Positions 24,623 to 33,070 of a stretch of DNA of 64,000 bases are shown piece after piece. A program made the position numbers and the translations under genes. The DNA is taken from NCBI GenBank assembly GCA_036378315.1, contig DASUWU010000145.1, positions 8,608-72,607 on the forward strand. The letters run 5' to 3'. Position 1 is the first letter of the stretch. Every line of letters begins with the position of its first letter. The notes under the pieces were generated by a model, which saw only the letters and a program-made list of their open reading frames with translations, ran no database searches and had not been told where the DNA came from. Source of the stretch: CALAED01 sp036378315. Lineage in GTDB: Bacteria; Actinomycetota; Actinomycetes; Streptosporangiales; Streptosporangiaceae.

Positions 24623-26299
24623 CTATTTTTGTATCTGGTAAATCTGTAGCCGTATGTCACCCTGGCCGGTTTGCCAGACGACCGTCGAATGATTGTCTAT
24701 GGCGTTCAGGATCCAACTTTCGCGACCGTCGCCGTTGTTTCCTACAATTGCCTGCCGCATCTTGTTGGACATGACGACGTAGTCGATGTTCTGCCAGTTC
24801 CTGGCGAACAGCTTGTCGCGTATCGTCGGGTCCGACGACGCGTTCCAGTGGGAATGGGCGTACGGGTAGTACGGGCGCACGTCGTGGAGCTCCGTCCATA
24901 TGTCCTCATCAGTGATCAGCCTGGCGCCGGGCGGGATGTGGTGTCGTATCCACGCGACCTGTTCTCGCTGCATCACGGTGAGGTTCAGGTGGTATTGGTC
25001 GGCGACCTGCCGGCGCCCCTGGTCGTTGTAGGTGAAGAGATATCCGGTGGCCGGCGCCAGCAGCAGCGCCAAACCGACCAACACGGGCAGCCCCACGCGG
25101 ACGAACCGGTGGCTTCCTCGCAGGATCCGGTCGGCGACCATTCCGATGTTCATCGCGAACAGCGGCACCATCGGGATCACGTAGAAGTCGAGTACCACGC
25201 TGCCGCGCAACAGATAGAAGGCGTAGCCGAAGGCCAGCAGCCCGGCGACGAGGAATCCGTGGTTGCGTTCCCTGTCCCGCATCCCCAGGTACAGGCAGGT
25301 CCCCATGGCCGCCACCCCACACAGCAGCAGATAGCTGTCCTTCGGCAGCCAGCTCGAGTACAAGTAGCTGCCGCGGGTCAGCAGCGTGCCCTGGTTACGG
25401 TTCAGCTGCCACCAGAGGGTGTAGAGCAGCGACACGTGACCGGTCGGCGGGTGGCTGAGGCTGAAGCTCAACCGGCTCGGCAGGAGCTCGCTCTTGAGCA
25501 CCGAGAACATGATGTAGGCGCCCAGGGGCGCCGCCATGGCGAACGGCCACAACGTCCTGACGAACCGGCGGGTGGTGCTGCCCCTGATGCCGCGATGCAG
25601 CAGATAGAGGAAGGCGGGGGCGAAGAAGATCGCGTTCTCCTTGGTGATCAGGGCCATGCCGAAGGCGAGCCCCGCGCCCAGCGCCTTCCAGATGTGGCTC
25701 TCGCGATGGAGCAGGATGAACATGCTCAGCAGCACCCAGAACACCATGAGGTTGTCCAGCAGGACCTGGCGCTGGAAGTAGACGGCCAGCGGCGAGAAGT
25801 TGAACAGGAACGCGGCTATCGAGGCCGCCAGCACGCTCCCCGACAGCCGCCGCGTGACCTCGAACAGCAGGAAGACGCAGGCGACGTGCACCACCAGCAT
25901 CAGCGCGCGGCCGGTGTTGATCGAGGTGCCGAAGGTCTCGAACTGCCTGGGCAGCGGCAGCACCCACCCGGCGATGGTGATCCAACCCCCGGGCGCGTGG
26001 TCGTAGTCGTAGGTGTAGGGGGTCAGCTTGGTCTCCCTGATCAACGACCACACCCGCTCCATATAGATGCCCTCGTCCGTGAGGTAGAGCGGATACTTGA
26101 AGAGGTGGTCGGCATGCGTGATCAGGCCGCTGACCAGTGCGAACACCAGAGCCGCTAGGCCCGGGCGGCGGCCGAGACCGCGCAGCCGCCCGCCCGCCCC
26201 GCGCTCCTTGCCCCGCCCCGGCGGCGGCCGCACGGTCGGCGCCGCGACGCGCATGCCGAACGTGACGAAAGAGGGCGGAAGCCTCCGGTCACCGGACAT
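24623..26299 (-). CDS. GT39-like integral membrane glycosyltransferase
   Basis: Polytopic protein of 558 residues in the PMT/ArnT (GT-C) group, which transfers sugars from polyprenyl-phosphate donors on the outer face. The first extracytoplasmic loop carries the acidic donor/metal motif YLTDEGIYMERVW and PYTYDYDHAPGGW; about 11 hydrophobic segments follow, then a soluble C-terminal domain (HHIPPGARLITDEDIW ... VWQTGQGDIRLQIYQ). ATG at 26299 has GGAGG 8 nt upstream and lies inside the end of the GT2 gene, so the two are coupled; ATG at 26305 is possible. Probably glycosylates a polymer or protein in the same system. Confidence 0.85.
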   Translation of the reverse strand: MSGDRRLPPSFVTFGMRVAAPTVRPPPGRGKERGAGGRLRGLGRRPGLAALVFALVSGLITHADHLFKYPLYLTDEGIYMERVWSLIRETKLTPYTYDYDHAPGGWITIAGWVLPLPRQFETFGTSINTGRALMLVVHVACVFLLFEVTRRLSGSVLAASIAAFLFNFSPLAVYFQRQVLLDNLMVFWVLLSMFILLHRESHIWKALGAGLAFGMALITKENAIFFAPAFLYLLHRGIRGSTTRRFVRTLWPFAMAAPLGAYIMFSVLKSELLPSRLSFSLSHPPTGHVSLLYTLWWQLNRNQGTLLTRGSYLYSSWLPKDSYLLLCGVAAMGTCLYLGMRDRERNHGFLVAGLLAFGYAFYLLRGSVVLDFYVIPMVPLFAMNIGMVADRILRGSHRFVRVGLPVLVGLALLLAPATGYLFTYNDQGRRQVADQYHLNLTVMQREQVAWIRHHIPPGARLITDEDIWTELHDVRPYYPYAHSHWNASSDPTIRDKLFARNWQNIDYVVMSNKMRQAIVGNNGDGRESWILNAIDNHSTVVWQTGQGDIRLQIYQIQK

Positions 26300-27581
26300 T
26301 GGCATCGGCCTCCGTGACCGGGATCCGGTGCGCGCCGACGTGCTGCGTCTTCTCCCAGTCGTGCCGGCTGAGCAGTTGCCGCCACACCGCGCGCAGCCCC
26401 GCGTACGCGAGGACGATCTGGTACGGGAACCAGAAGATCGCCATCTGGGCGACGAGCCGTGGCGAGGCCTGCAGTCCGTGGGACTCGGTGAACTCGTACA
26501 ACCCCACCGCCGCGGTCAGGAAGTGGGCCAGCAGCAGGAGCACGGGGAGGTAGGACACCATGGCGACCAGCACGGGCGCCTTCACCGCGAGCGTGGTCGC
26601 GATGGAGAACACGAGGTAGACCCCCAGCAGCACCTGGGCCTGCGGGAACGCGAGGATGCAGAAGGAGAGCCAACGCTGGGCCCGGGTGGGCATCCGCTTC
26701 CAGGTGCCCTTCTGCAGGGTCTGCATGAAGCCCTGGGTCCATCGCGTGCGCTGCCGGATGAACTGTGCCGTCGTCGGCGGGGTCTCCTCCTTGGTCACGT
26801 ACCGGTCGTCGTAGATCACCCGGATCCGCTCGCCCATGCTCGACAGGCGCAGCCCGATGTCCGCGTCCTCGGTCAGGTTGCGGTCGTCCCAGCCGCCCAG
26901 GCGCATCAGCAGATCGCGATCGAAGAAGACGGTGTTGCCGCCCAGCGGCACGGCACCGTAGCGGGCGTGGTAGTACAGCCGGCTGCGGAACCAGAAGAAG
27001 TACTCGAGGACGTTCAGCGCCGAGTACCAGGTGGACCGGTAGTTCATGAGCTGCACACCGGCCTGGACCACCTTCACGCGCTCGTCCAGCATCACCGTGT
27101 TCACCAGGCTGAAGATCTCCGGGTGGATGTCGTCCTCGGCGTCGAAGATGGTGACGACGTCCCGGTCGGCCTGCGGCAGGGCCGAGTTGAGCCCGTGGGG
27201 CTTGTTGATCGGCCCGTCGTCGAAGACGACGGTCTCGACGTTGGTCACGCCCTCCTTGCGCAGCGCGGCGATCTTTTCCCGGGCCTTTCCGATCGTGCCG
27301 ACGTCGTCGGCCGAGCAGATCACCAGGACCTGCAGCAACTCGCGCGGGTAGGAGGCGTGCACCACCCGGTCGATGGTGGTCTGGATCACGTCTTCCTCGT
27401 GCCGGGCGGGCAGCATCACCGTGAAGGACAGGCGCGGATCCCTGAACCGCGCCGGTTCAGCGGCGGCCCCGCCGTCGCCCTGCCGCCCCCAGGTGTAGAG
27501 CATCATGTACAGCACGTGCGCCGACAGCAGCGTCAGGACCACCGAAACGATCACCAGGCATGCGTAGAGCAGGGGCATCAT
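26289..27581 (-). CDS. Membrane GT2 processive glycosyltransferase (cellulose/hyaluronan synthase-like)
   Basis: 430 residues. One N-terminal helix (LLYACLVIVSVVLTLLSAHVL), a cytosolic GT-A domain and three to four C-terminal helices. All hallmarks of processive beta-glycan synthases are visible: substrate Asp in CSADD, metal-binding DAEDD, the catalytic TEDADIGLRL and the QxxRW motif as QRTRWTQG. Such enzymes polymerise UDP-sugars and extrude the chain. No PilZ domain. The start ATG at 27581 overlaps the GtrA stop (ATGA) and follows GGAGG; the longer frame to 28013 is antisense noise across the GtrA gene. Neighbouring GH6 and GH5 enzymes suggest a beta-1,4-glucan-like product. Confidence 0.9.
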   Translation of the reverse strand: MMPLLYACLVIVSVVLTLLSAHVLYMMLYTWGRQGDGGAAAEPARFRDPRLSFTVMLPARHEEDVIQTTIDRVVHASYPRELLQVLVICSADDVGTIGKAREKIAALRKEGVTNVETVVFDDGPINKPHGLNSALPQADRDVVTIFDAEDDIHPEIFSLVNTVMLDERVKVVQAGVQLMNYRSTWYSALNVLEYFFWFRSRLYYHARYGAVPLGGNTVFFDRDLLMRLGGWDDRNLTEDADIGLRLSSMGERIRVIYDDRYVTKEETPPTTAQFIRQRTRWTQGFMQTLQKGTWKRMPTRAQRWLSFCILAFPQAQVLLGVYLVFSIATTLAVKAPVLVAMVSYLPVLLLLAHFLTAAVGLYEFTESHGLQASPRLVAQMAIFWFPYQIVLAYAGLRAVWRQLLSRHDWEKTQHVGAHRIPVTEADANVR

Positions 27582-28072
27582 CGCGACCTCCGGGCCCAGA
27601 CCCAGCGGGCGCTGAACGCGAAGTTGACGGCGAAGCCCACGGCGACGGCGAGCGCGTTGGCCACCAAGAGGTAGGTCCCGAAGCCGATCAGCGCCCAGAC
27701 CGTGAGGACGTTGACGCCGAGCCCGCCGAGCGCCGACGCGTTGAACTTCGCGAAGCGCTGCAGCGACGGCCGCCGGACGGCGAACGTCCACCAGTCGTTG
27801 AGCAGGTAGTTGTGCCCGATGGCCAGTTCCACGGCCAGCGCGGAGGCCAGCGGGACCGGCAGCCGCGCCCACCCGTGCAACATGTACAGGGCGGCGGTGT
27901 TCACGACCAGCCCGGCCGTGCCCACCGCGGCGAACTTCAGCGCGCGGCGGACCACGGGACGGCGCAGCACGGGTATCGCCCGTACCCGGTGCCCCCTCCC
28001 GGGTGCGGACCACACCGTCCAGGCAGGCCCGGTTGAGGGCGCGCAGCTACTGCGTTCCCGGTACTGACCCAT
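27578..28072 (-). CDS. GtrA-like membrane protein
   Basis: Small polytopic protein of 164 residues with four hydrophobic segments, of which FAAVGTAGLVVNTAALYML with the later NYLLNDWWTF and FAVNFAFSARWVW mark the GtrA family. GtrA proteins are thought to flip polyprenyl-phosphate-linked sugars across the membrane. That suits the downstream GT39-like enzyme, which needs such a donor outside. First gene of the operon; ATG at 28072 follows AGGAG, which is partly inside a small hairpin. Confidence 0.88.
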   Translation of the reverse strand: MGQYRERSSCAPSTGPAWTVWSAPGRGHRVRAIPVLRRPVVRRALKFAAVGTAGLVVNTAALYMLHGWARLPVPLASALAVELAIGHNYLLNDWWTFAVRRPSLQRFAKFNASALGGLGVNVLTVWALIGFGTYLLVANALAVAVGFAVNFAFSARWVWARRSR

Positions 28073-28407
28073 CACACAGGCTCCTCATAAGGATGAGGTC
28101 CCGCGTCCTCCGACGGATCCGGCATGTCGCGGCCTTCGGAACCTCTGATCAGGTGATTCACCCTTCGAAGCCCAGGGTTAGTCGAGGGGACGCCCGGCCG
28201 CATCACGTCGCCGGGGGAGACGTCGCCCCTACCTTCGGGGGGCCCTGACCTGCGCTATCGGTACCCGTCGGCGGATCCCCCCGACGTAGTGGGCGACGCC
28301 CTACGAATGCGGGTGGGGACGCCGGCGAGCCGCACCGCAGCATGGGAGCTACAGCGAAAACGTCCTGTCGGGAACGCCCCCTGCGCGGGCGGTCGTCGTC
28401 CATTCGG
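28073..28407. other. Divergent intergenic region between GtrA operon and GH6 gene
   Basis: 335 bp without a gene. It contains several GC stem-loop candidates and a perfect small hairpin beside the GtrA start. It must hold promoters for both directions, but I could not assign boxes. On the minus strand the segment 28150-28200 loosely recalls part of a ydaO-type riboswitch, but the element order does not fit. Confidence 0.5.
28083..28098 (-). promoter_or_regulatory. Hairpin overlapping the GtrA ribosome binding site
   Basis: CCTCAT / ATGAGG, perfect 6-bp arms with a 4-nt loop, in the leader of the glycan operon. On the transcript the second arm overlaps the AGGAG ribosome site (28081-28085), so folding would partly hide it. 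Confidence 0.35.
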
Positions 28408-29469
28408 ATGGGGAATCACGTGGGAATCGGACTGGCCAAGGCGCCCGGCGCCCGTCACGCGCCGCCCCCCCGGTCGCGTCGTTGGTGGAGCCCGGCGCGT
28501 ATCGCGATGCTGACCGCCGGCGGGGCCATCCTCATGACCCTCACCATCCTGCCGTTGCTGAGGCCGACCGGATGGCCGTTCACACCGCCGTTCCACCCGT
28601 ACTTCGCTCCTGGCACCCGCCTCTATGTCGACCCCCACAACGCGGCCGCGCAGTGGGTGCGGCGCAACCCGGACGACCGGAGAGCGGCGGTCATCGACCG
28701 GCGGATCGCCGCCAGGCCGCAGGCTCTGTGGTTCACCGACCCCGACCCGGTCTCGATACGCGCGCAGGTGACCGCCGCCGTCGCCGACGCCGCGCGCCGG
28801 CGAGCGATCCCCGTCCTGGTGGCGTACGCGATCCCGCACCGCGACTGTGGACGCGACAGCGCGGGCGGCAGCGGCGCCATCGCCGACTACCGGCGGTGGA
28901 TCGACGGGTTCGCCGCCGGCATGGGCCGGGCCGAGACCATGGTCATCCTCGAACCTGACGCGCTCGCCAACGTGAGCTGCCTATCCGCGCGGCAGCAGGC
29001 CGATCGTTATGCCGCCCTGTCCTACGCGGCGCGGACCCTGCACGGGAGCGACCCACGCGCCCGTGTGTACTACGACGCGGGGAACTCCAACTGGCAACCG
29101 GCCAGGACCATGGCGAAGCGGCTGCGCGCCGCGGGGATCGAACACTACGGGAACGGCATCGCGCTCAACGTGTCCAACTTCAACCGGACCCACGACGAGG
29201 TCCGCTACGGCCTCTCCGTGCTGGACCGGCTGGACGACGGGCGGCTGGCGATGGTGGTCGACACCAGCCGCAACGGCAACGGCCCCGCCAGGGGCCGGCG
29301 GGCCGCCTGCGATCCGTCCGGCCGCAGGATCGGCGCCCCTCCGACGACGGCGCCCGGCGCGGACCGGGTCGACGCGTACCTCTGGATCAAGAACCCCGGC
29401 CAGGCGGACGGCTGCGCGGCGGCCGCGGGCGTCTTCGTGCCCGGCAACGCCTACCGGCTGGCCCGCTGA
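28408..29469 (+). CDS. Membrane-anchored GH6 glucanase
   Basis: Family 6 glycoside hydrolase (inverting endo-1,4-beta-glucanase or cellobiohydrolase) of 353 residues tethered by one N-terminal helix (IAMLTAGGAILMTLTILPLL). GH6 signatures: IPVLVAYAIPHRDCG, the acid residue in VILEPDALAN (Asp184), VYYDAGNSNW (Asp223) and VVDTSRNGNGP. Two Cys pairs typical of the family are present (RDCG/SCLS; ACDP/DGCAA). No cellulose-binding module. In Streptomyces the GH6 CslZ acts with a GT2 synthase; here the GT2 operon is divergent. ATG at 28408 is used; GTG at 28420 has a better-spaced GGGG. Confidence 0.9.
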   Translation: MGNHVGIGLAKAPGARHAPPPRSRRWWSPARIAMLTAGGAILMTLTILPLLRPTGWPFTPPFHPYFAPGTRLYVDPHNAAAQWVRRNPDDRRAAVIDRRIAARPQALWFTDPDPVSIRAQVTAAVADAARRRAIPVLVAYAIPHRDCGRDSAGGSGAIADYRRWIDGFAAGMGRAETMVILEPDALANVSCLSARQQADRYAALSYAARTLHGSDPRARVYYDAGNSNWQPARTMAKRLRAAGIEHYGNGIALNVSNFNRTHDEVRYGLSVLDRLDDGRLAMVVDTSRNGNGPARGRRAACDPSGRRIGAPPTTAPGADRVDAYLWIKNPGQADGCAAAAGVFVPGNAYRLAR

Positions 29470-29690
29470 GCGAACCCGCCGAGCGAGCGCAGTGGCCAGC
29501 CGAGGAACGAGGCTGTCCGCGCAGCGAGCGAGAAGGGTGAGCGAACAGCAGACGCTGAGGCGGGTCTGCCGGCCCGGTAGACGCTGAACCGCGCTCCCCC
29601 GGCTACCTCATTTGAGGTACGCCCTCCTCGGCCCGTCGGTTGGCCCGAATTTCGTCTCCTCGTACGGTGTGCCGACCCGCGCGCCGTTCC

Positions 29691-29696
29691 TAGGGT
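29691..29696 (+). promoter_or_regulatory. Putative -10 box before receiver-like ORF
   Basis: TAGGGT, 11 nt before the ATG at 29708. It would give a leader of only about five nucleotides. No clear -35 box. Confidence 0.3.
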
Positions 29697-29707
29697 CATG
29701 TATTCAA

Positions 29708-30157
29708 ATGGAAACCCCCCAAAGGAGTTATCTCCAAAGGTGTTACCCGCAGATAAAAAGAGTTCTTGTCGTGGAGCGGCACCCCCAGGTGCGGAGCGCA
29801 CTCGCCGATCTCGTGGAAAGCGAACAGGGACTTGAACTCGCAGGGACGGCCGCGACCCCCCAAGAAGCACTGCAGCTCGCCGCCCGGCTGTGTCCCGACG
29901 TCGTGCTGATCGACGTCGACATGCCCGACCGCGCGGGCGACCGCCTGGAACAGCTGCTCAGTCGCATGCTGCCCCGGGCGCTCCTGGTCCGGCTGTCCGC
30001 CCTGACCGATCCCCGACAAGTACGCCCGCAGACCTCTCATCGAAGTCTGTCGAAAAGCGAAACCCCCGACTTGTTCAGGAGCCTTACGAATGAAATATCC
30101 GTGGGCAAGGAACACCGATTCCCCAACCCCTCAGAACTCCCCGACCCCGCCGAATAG
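29708..30157 (+). CDS. Truncated/atypical receiver-domain ORF
   Basis: 149 residues. Residues about 15-110 match a response regulator receiver: strand KRVLVVERHP, phosphoacceptor-like Asp in DVVLIDVDMPD and Ser in LLVRLSAL. However, the acidic pair is ER rather than DD/ED, the domain stops before the conserved lysine and last helix, and no output domain follows. The remaining 40 residues look unstructured and overlap the GH5 start by 68 nt. It may be a regulatory remnant, a degenerate single-domain regulator or a leader ORF controlling GH5. The ribosome site is weak. Confidence 0.5.
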   Translation: METPQRSYLQRCYPQIKRVLVVERHPQVRSALADLVESEQGLELAGTAATPQEALQLAARLCPDVVLIDVDMPDRAGDRLEQLLSRMLPRALLVRLSALTDPRQVRPQTSHRSLSKSETPDLFRSLTNEISVGKEHRFPNPSELPDPAE

Positions 30158-31385
30158 CCGGCGCTGGTGGCAGGCCACGGCGCGGATAAGGGTCGGCGTC
30201 GTCGCCGCGCTCGTCGCCGTGCTGGCACTCGTCTCTGTCGCCGCCTTCCGGCCGGACTCGTCCTCGCACCTGTTCGGTTCCGACAAGGCCGACAGCGCGC
30301 CCCAGGGCCCGCTGCACACCCGCAAGGGTCAGATCGTCGACGCCAACGGCCAGGTCATCAAGCTGACCGGCGTGAACTGGTTCGGCGCGGAGACCGGCAC
30401 CTTCGCGCCGCACGGCCTGTGGGCGCGGAACTGGCAGCAGATGCTCGACCAGATCGTCTCCAGCGGGTTCAACACGGTACGCCTGCCGTACTCCAACGAG
30501 CTCTTCGACCCGGCCAGCAAGCCGAACGGCATCGACTACAAGCTCAACCCTGACCTGAAGGGGCTGTCCGGGCCCGCGATCTACGACAAGATCGTCAACG
30601 GCGCCACGGGCCGCGGCCTGATGGTCATCCTCGACCAGCACCGCCCTGACCAGTACGGGCAGAGCAACCTGTGGTACACGAGCAAGCTCAGCGAGCAGAA
30701 GTGGATCAGCGACTGGGTGATGCTGGCTCACCGCTACGCGGGCAACCCCCGGGTCATCGGCGCCGACCTGCACAACGAGCCGCACGGCGAGGCCACGTGG
30801 GGCGACGGCAACCCGCGGACCGACTGGCGGCTCGCCGCCGAGAAGGCCGGCAACGCGGTCCTGGCCGCCAACCCGAACTGGCTCGTCTTCGTCGAAGGCG
30901 TGGACAGCTACCGCGGCGACGGCTACTGGTGGGGCGGCGACCTGCGCGGTGCCCAGCAGCATCCGGTGCGGCTGTCCAAGCCCGACAAGCTGGTGTACTC
31001 CGCCCACGACTATGGTCCCGGCGTCTTCAACCAGAACTGGTTCCAGCGGGCCGACTTCCCCAAGAACATGCCGGCCCTCTGGGACAAGCACTGGGGCTAC
31101 CTGCAGCGACTGGGCAACGCCCCGGTGCTGGTCGGCGAGTTCGGCGGGCGCAAGTCCACCGGCAACAGCGCGGAGGCCATCTGGCAGAACGCGCTCTTCG
31201 CCTACATGAAGGCCCGCGGCATCAGCTACACCTACTGGTGCTGGAACCCCGACTCCGGTGACACCGGCGGCATGCTCCAGAACGACTGGAAGACGCTGGA
31301 CCCCGGCAAGATGCGGATGGTCTCCACCTACCAGTCGCCGCTCCCCCAGGCGAACAAGGGGCGGGCCGGGCAGAAGTCCGCATAA
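30090..31385 (+). CDS. Membrane-anchored GH5 endoglucanase
   Basis: Family 5 retaining cellulase of 431 residues with a type II anchor (VGVVAALVAVLALVSVAAF) and a short linker. Catalytic residues: acid/base in DLHNEPHG (Glu230) and nucleophile in LVGEFGGR (Glu350); GVNWFGAETG at the barrel start and SYTYWCWNPDSGDTGG near the end are typical of subfamily GH5_1-like cellulases. No carbohydrate-binding module, which suits a role on the cell's own glycan rather than plant cellulose. ATG at 30090 has AGGAG 8 nt upstream, located inside the receiver-like ORF. Confidence 0.93.
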   Translation: MKYPWARNTDSPTPQNSPTPPNSRRWWQATARIRVGVVAALVAVLALVSVAAFRPDSSSHLFGSDKADSAPQGPLHTRKGQIVDANGQVIKLTGVNWFGAETGTFAPHGLWARNWQQMLDQIVSSGFNTVRLPYSNELFDPASKPNGIDYKLNPDLKGLSGPAIYDKIVNGATGRGLMVILDQHRPDQYGQSNLWYTSKLSEQKWISDWVMLAHRYAGNPRVIGADLHNEPHGEATWGDGNPRTDWRLAAEKAGNAVLAANPNWLVFVEGVDSYRGDGYWWGGDLRGAQQHPVRLSKPDKLVYSAHDYGPGVFNQNWFQRADFPKNMPALWDKHWGYLQRLGNAPVLVGEFGGRKSTGNSAEAIWQNALFAYMKARGISYTYWCWNPDSGDTGGMLQNDWKTLDPGKMRMVSTYQSPLPQANKGRAGQKSA

Positions 31386-31453
31386 GGAGATCCGCATAAG
31401 AAAATCGGCATAAGGCACAGAACGACGGCCGCGCCGGAAGGCGGCCATCGGTG

Positions 31454-31485
31454 AGCCCGCGGGTGACTCATGTCGCCCGCGGGCT
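31454..31485 (+). terminator. Terminator after GH5 gene
   Basis: AGCCCGCGGG and CCCGCGGGCT form a perfect 10-bp stem with a 12-nt loop, followed by TCGCC. It lies about 70 nt after the GH5 stop and just before the ribosome site of the next gene. Confidence 0.65.
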
Positions 31486-31517
31486 TCGCCGCGCAAGCCC
31501 GCGGAAGGGAGAACGAG

Positions 31518-32669
31518 ATGTCCGCACGCGCGTCAGTACGGAGGGCGACCTGCGTCGATGACCTGCGGGAGCTGGCGCGGCGGCGGGTGCCGCGCGCGTT
31601 CTTCGAGTACGGCGACCACGGCTCGTACGACCAGGCGACGATGCGGGCCAACCGCGGCGACCTGGCGGCGATCCGGTTGCGGCAGCGCGTCGGCGTGGAC
31701 GTCTCCCGCCGCGACCTCTCCACGACGATCCTCGGCGAGCCCGTCGCGCTGCCGCTGGCGCTCGGGCCCGTGGGCATCACCGGGATGCAGTACGGCGACG
31801 GGGAGATCCTCGCCTGCCGCGCCGCGCAGGCCGCCGGCATCCCCTACTGCCTGAGCACCATGTCCGTCTGCTCGATCGAGGACGTCGCCGCCGCCGTCGA
31901 CCGGCCGTTCTGGTTCCAGCTCTACGTGATGCGCGACCGCGGGTTCGTCCGCGACCTGGTCGAGCGGGCGAAGGCCGCCGGGTGCGGGGCCCTCATGCTG
32001 ACGCTGGACCTGAACATGCTGGGCCAGCGGCACTCCGACATCAAGAACGGCCTCACCGTGCCGCTGCGGATCACCATGGCGAACGTCCTCGACATCGCCA
32101 CCAAGCCGGCCTGGGCGTGGCGGGTGCTGCGCGGCCGGCGCCGGACGTTCGGCAACATCGCCGGGCACCTGCCGGGGGTGGAGCGGCTGACCACCATGTC
32201 CGACTGGGCGTCCAAGCAGTTCGATCCCAGCCTGAGCTGGAAGGACGTCGAGTGGGTCCGCGAGCTCTGGCCGGGGAAGATCATCCTCAAGGGGATACTC
32301 GACGTCGAGGACGCGAAGATCGCCGCCAGGACCGGCGCCTCGGCCATCGTGGTGTCCAATCACGGCGGGCGGCAGCTCGACGGGGCGCCGTCGTCCATCA
32401 GCGCCCTGCCCGGCATCGCGGCGGCGGTCGGCGGCGACGTCGAGGTCCTCATCGACGGCGGCATCCGCTCCGGGCAGGACGTGCTGCGGGCGCTGGCGTT
32501 CGGCGCCCGCGCCTGCCTGCTCGGCCGCGCCTACATCTACGGGCTCGGCGCCGGCGGCCAGGAGGGCGTCGCCAGGGCCATCGAGATCATCCGCGCCGAG
32601 CTCGACGTCTCCATGGCGCTCACGGGGACCACGTCGATCGACCGGATCAGCCGCGACGTGATCGCCTGA
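31518..32669 (+). CDS. FMN-dependent alpha-hydroxy-acid oxidase/dehydrogenase
   Basis: 383-residue cytosolic flavoprotein that oxidises L-lactate or another 2-hydroxy acid to the keto acid. Family landmarks: ALGPVGITGMQYGDGE near the FMN site, PFWFQLYVM, LMLTLDLNMLGQRHSD, ILKGILDVEDA, the active-site histidine in VVSNHGGRQLDGAPSS and phosphate-binding IDGGIRSGQDVLRALAFGA. ATG at 31518 follows GGAAGGGA. Resembles LldD/mycofactocin MftD-type enzymes; substrate not certain. No mycofactocin genes are seen here. Confidence 0.92.
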   Translation: MSARASVRRATCVDDLRELARRRVPRAFFEYGDHGSYDQATMRANRGDLAAIRLRQRVGVDVSRRDLSTTILGEPVALPLALGPVGITGMQYGDGEILACRAAQAAGIPYCLSTMSVCSIEDVAAAVDRPFWFQLYVMRDRGFVRDLVERAKAAGCGALMLTLDLNMLGQRHSDIKNGLTVPLRITMANVLDIATKPAWAWRVLRGRRRTFGNIAGHLPGVERLTTMSDWASKQFDPSLSWKDVEWVRELWPGKIILKGILDVEDAKIAARTGASAIVVSNHGGRQLDGAPSSISALPGIAAAVGGDVEVLIDGGIRSGQDVLRALAFGARACLLGRAYIYGLGAGGQEGVARAIEIIRAELDVSMALTGTTSIDRISRDVIA

Positions 32670-32674
32670 CCACG

Positions 32675-32680
32675 TAGTCT
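32675..32680 (+). promoter_or_regulatory. -10 box of leaderless MmcQ/YjbR gene
   Basis: TAGTCT, 6 nt before the GTG at 32687. No ribosome site lies between, so the transcript probably begins at the start codon. Confidence 0.5.
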
Positions 32681-32686
32681 CGGCAC

Positions 32687-33070
32687 GTGGACGAAGTGGA
32701 CGAATCGGGCGCGGTCGATCCGACGGCCCGGGTCAGGGACATCTGCCGCGGCCTCCCCGACGTGACGGAGCGGCCGTTCGGCGGGCATACCGCGCCCTCC
32801 TTCCGGGTGCGCGACAAGCTCTTCGTGATGACCAGCGAAGACGGGACGTACATGACCTTCAAGGCCGGGCCCGGCGTCCAGCAGGCTCTCGTGGCCTCGG
32901 CTCCCGATCGGTTCTTCGTCCCGAAGTACGTCGGCGGCAGGGGCTGGGTCGGCGCCCGGCTGGACGTCCCGCAGGACTGGGAGGAGATCGCCGAGCTCGT
33001 CGAGGAGAGCTACCGGCTGATCGCGCCGAAGCGCCTGGTCGCCCGCCTGGACGCCGACCAGTCTCGCTAG
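32687..33070 (+). CDS. MmcQ/YjbR family protein
   Basis: 127-residue protein of the MmcQ/YjbR group, a CyaY-like fold of unproven role sometimes called DNA-binding. Recognisable features are the N-terminal LPDVTERPFGGHTAPSFRVRDKLF, MTFKAGPG, VPKYVGGRGWVGARLD and the closing ELVEESYRLIAPKR. The GTG start is directly downstream of a -10 box, suggesting a leaderless mRNA. Its stop overlaps the end of the convergent ligase-D polymerase gene by 4 nt. Confidence 0.9.
   Translation: MDEVDESGAVDPTARVRDICRGLPDVTERPFGGHTAPSFRVRDKLFVMTSEDGTYMTFKAGPGVQQALVASAPDRFFVPKYVGGRGWVGARLDVPQDWEEIAELVEESYRLIAPKRLVARLDADQSR

Noticed and set aside
28100..28260. Possible ydaO-like (c-di-AMP) riboswitch on the minus strand
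   Set aside because: Short pieces such as GGGTGAATC and ACTAACC occur, but in the wrong order and without the conserved paired ends.
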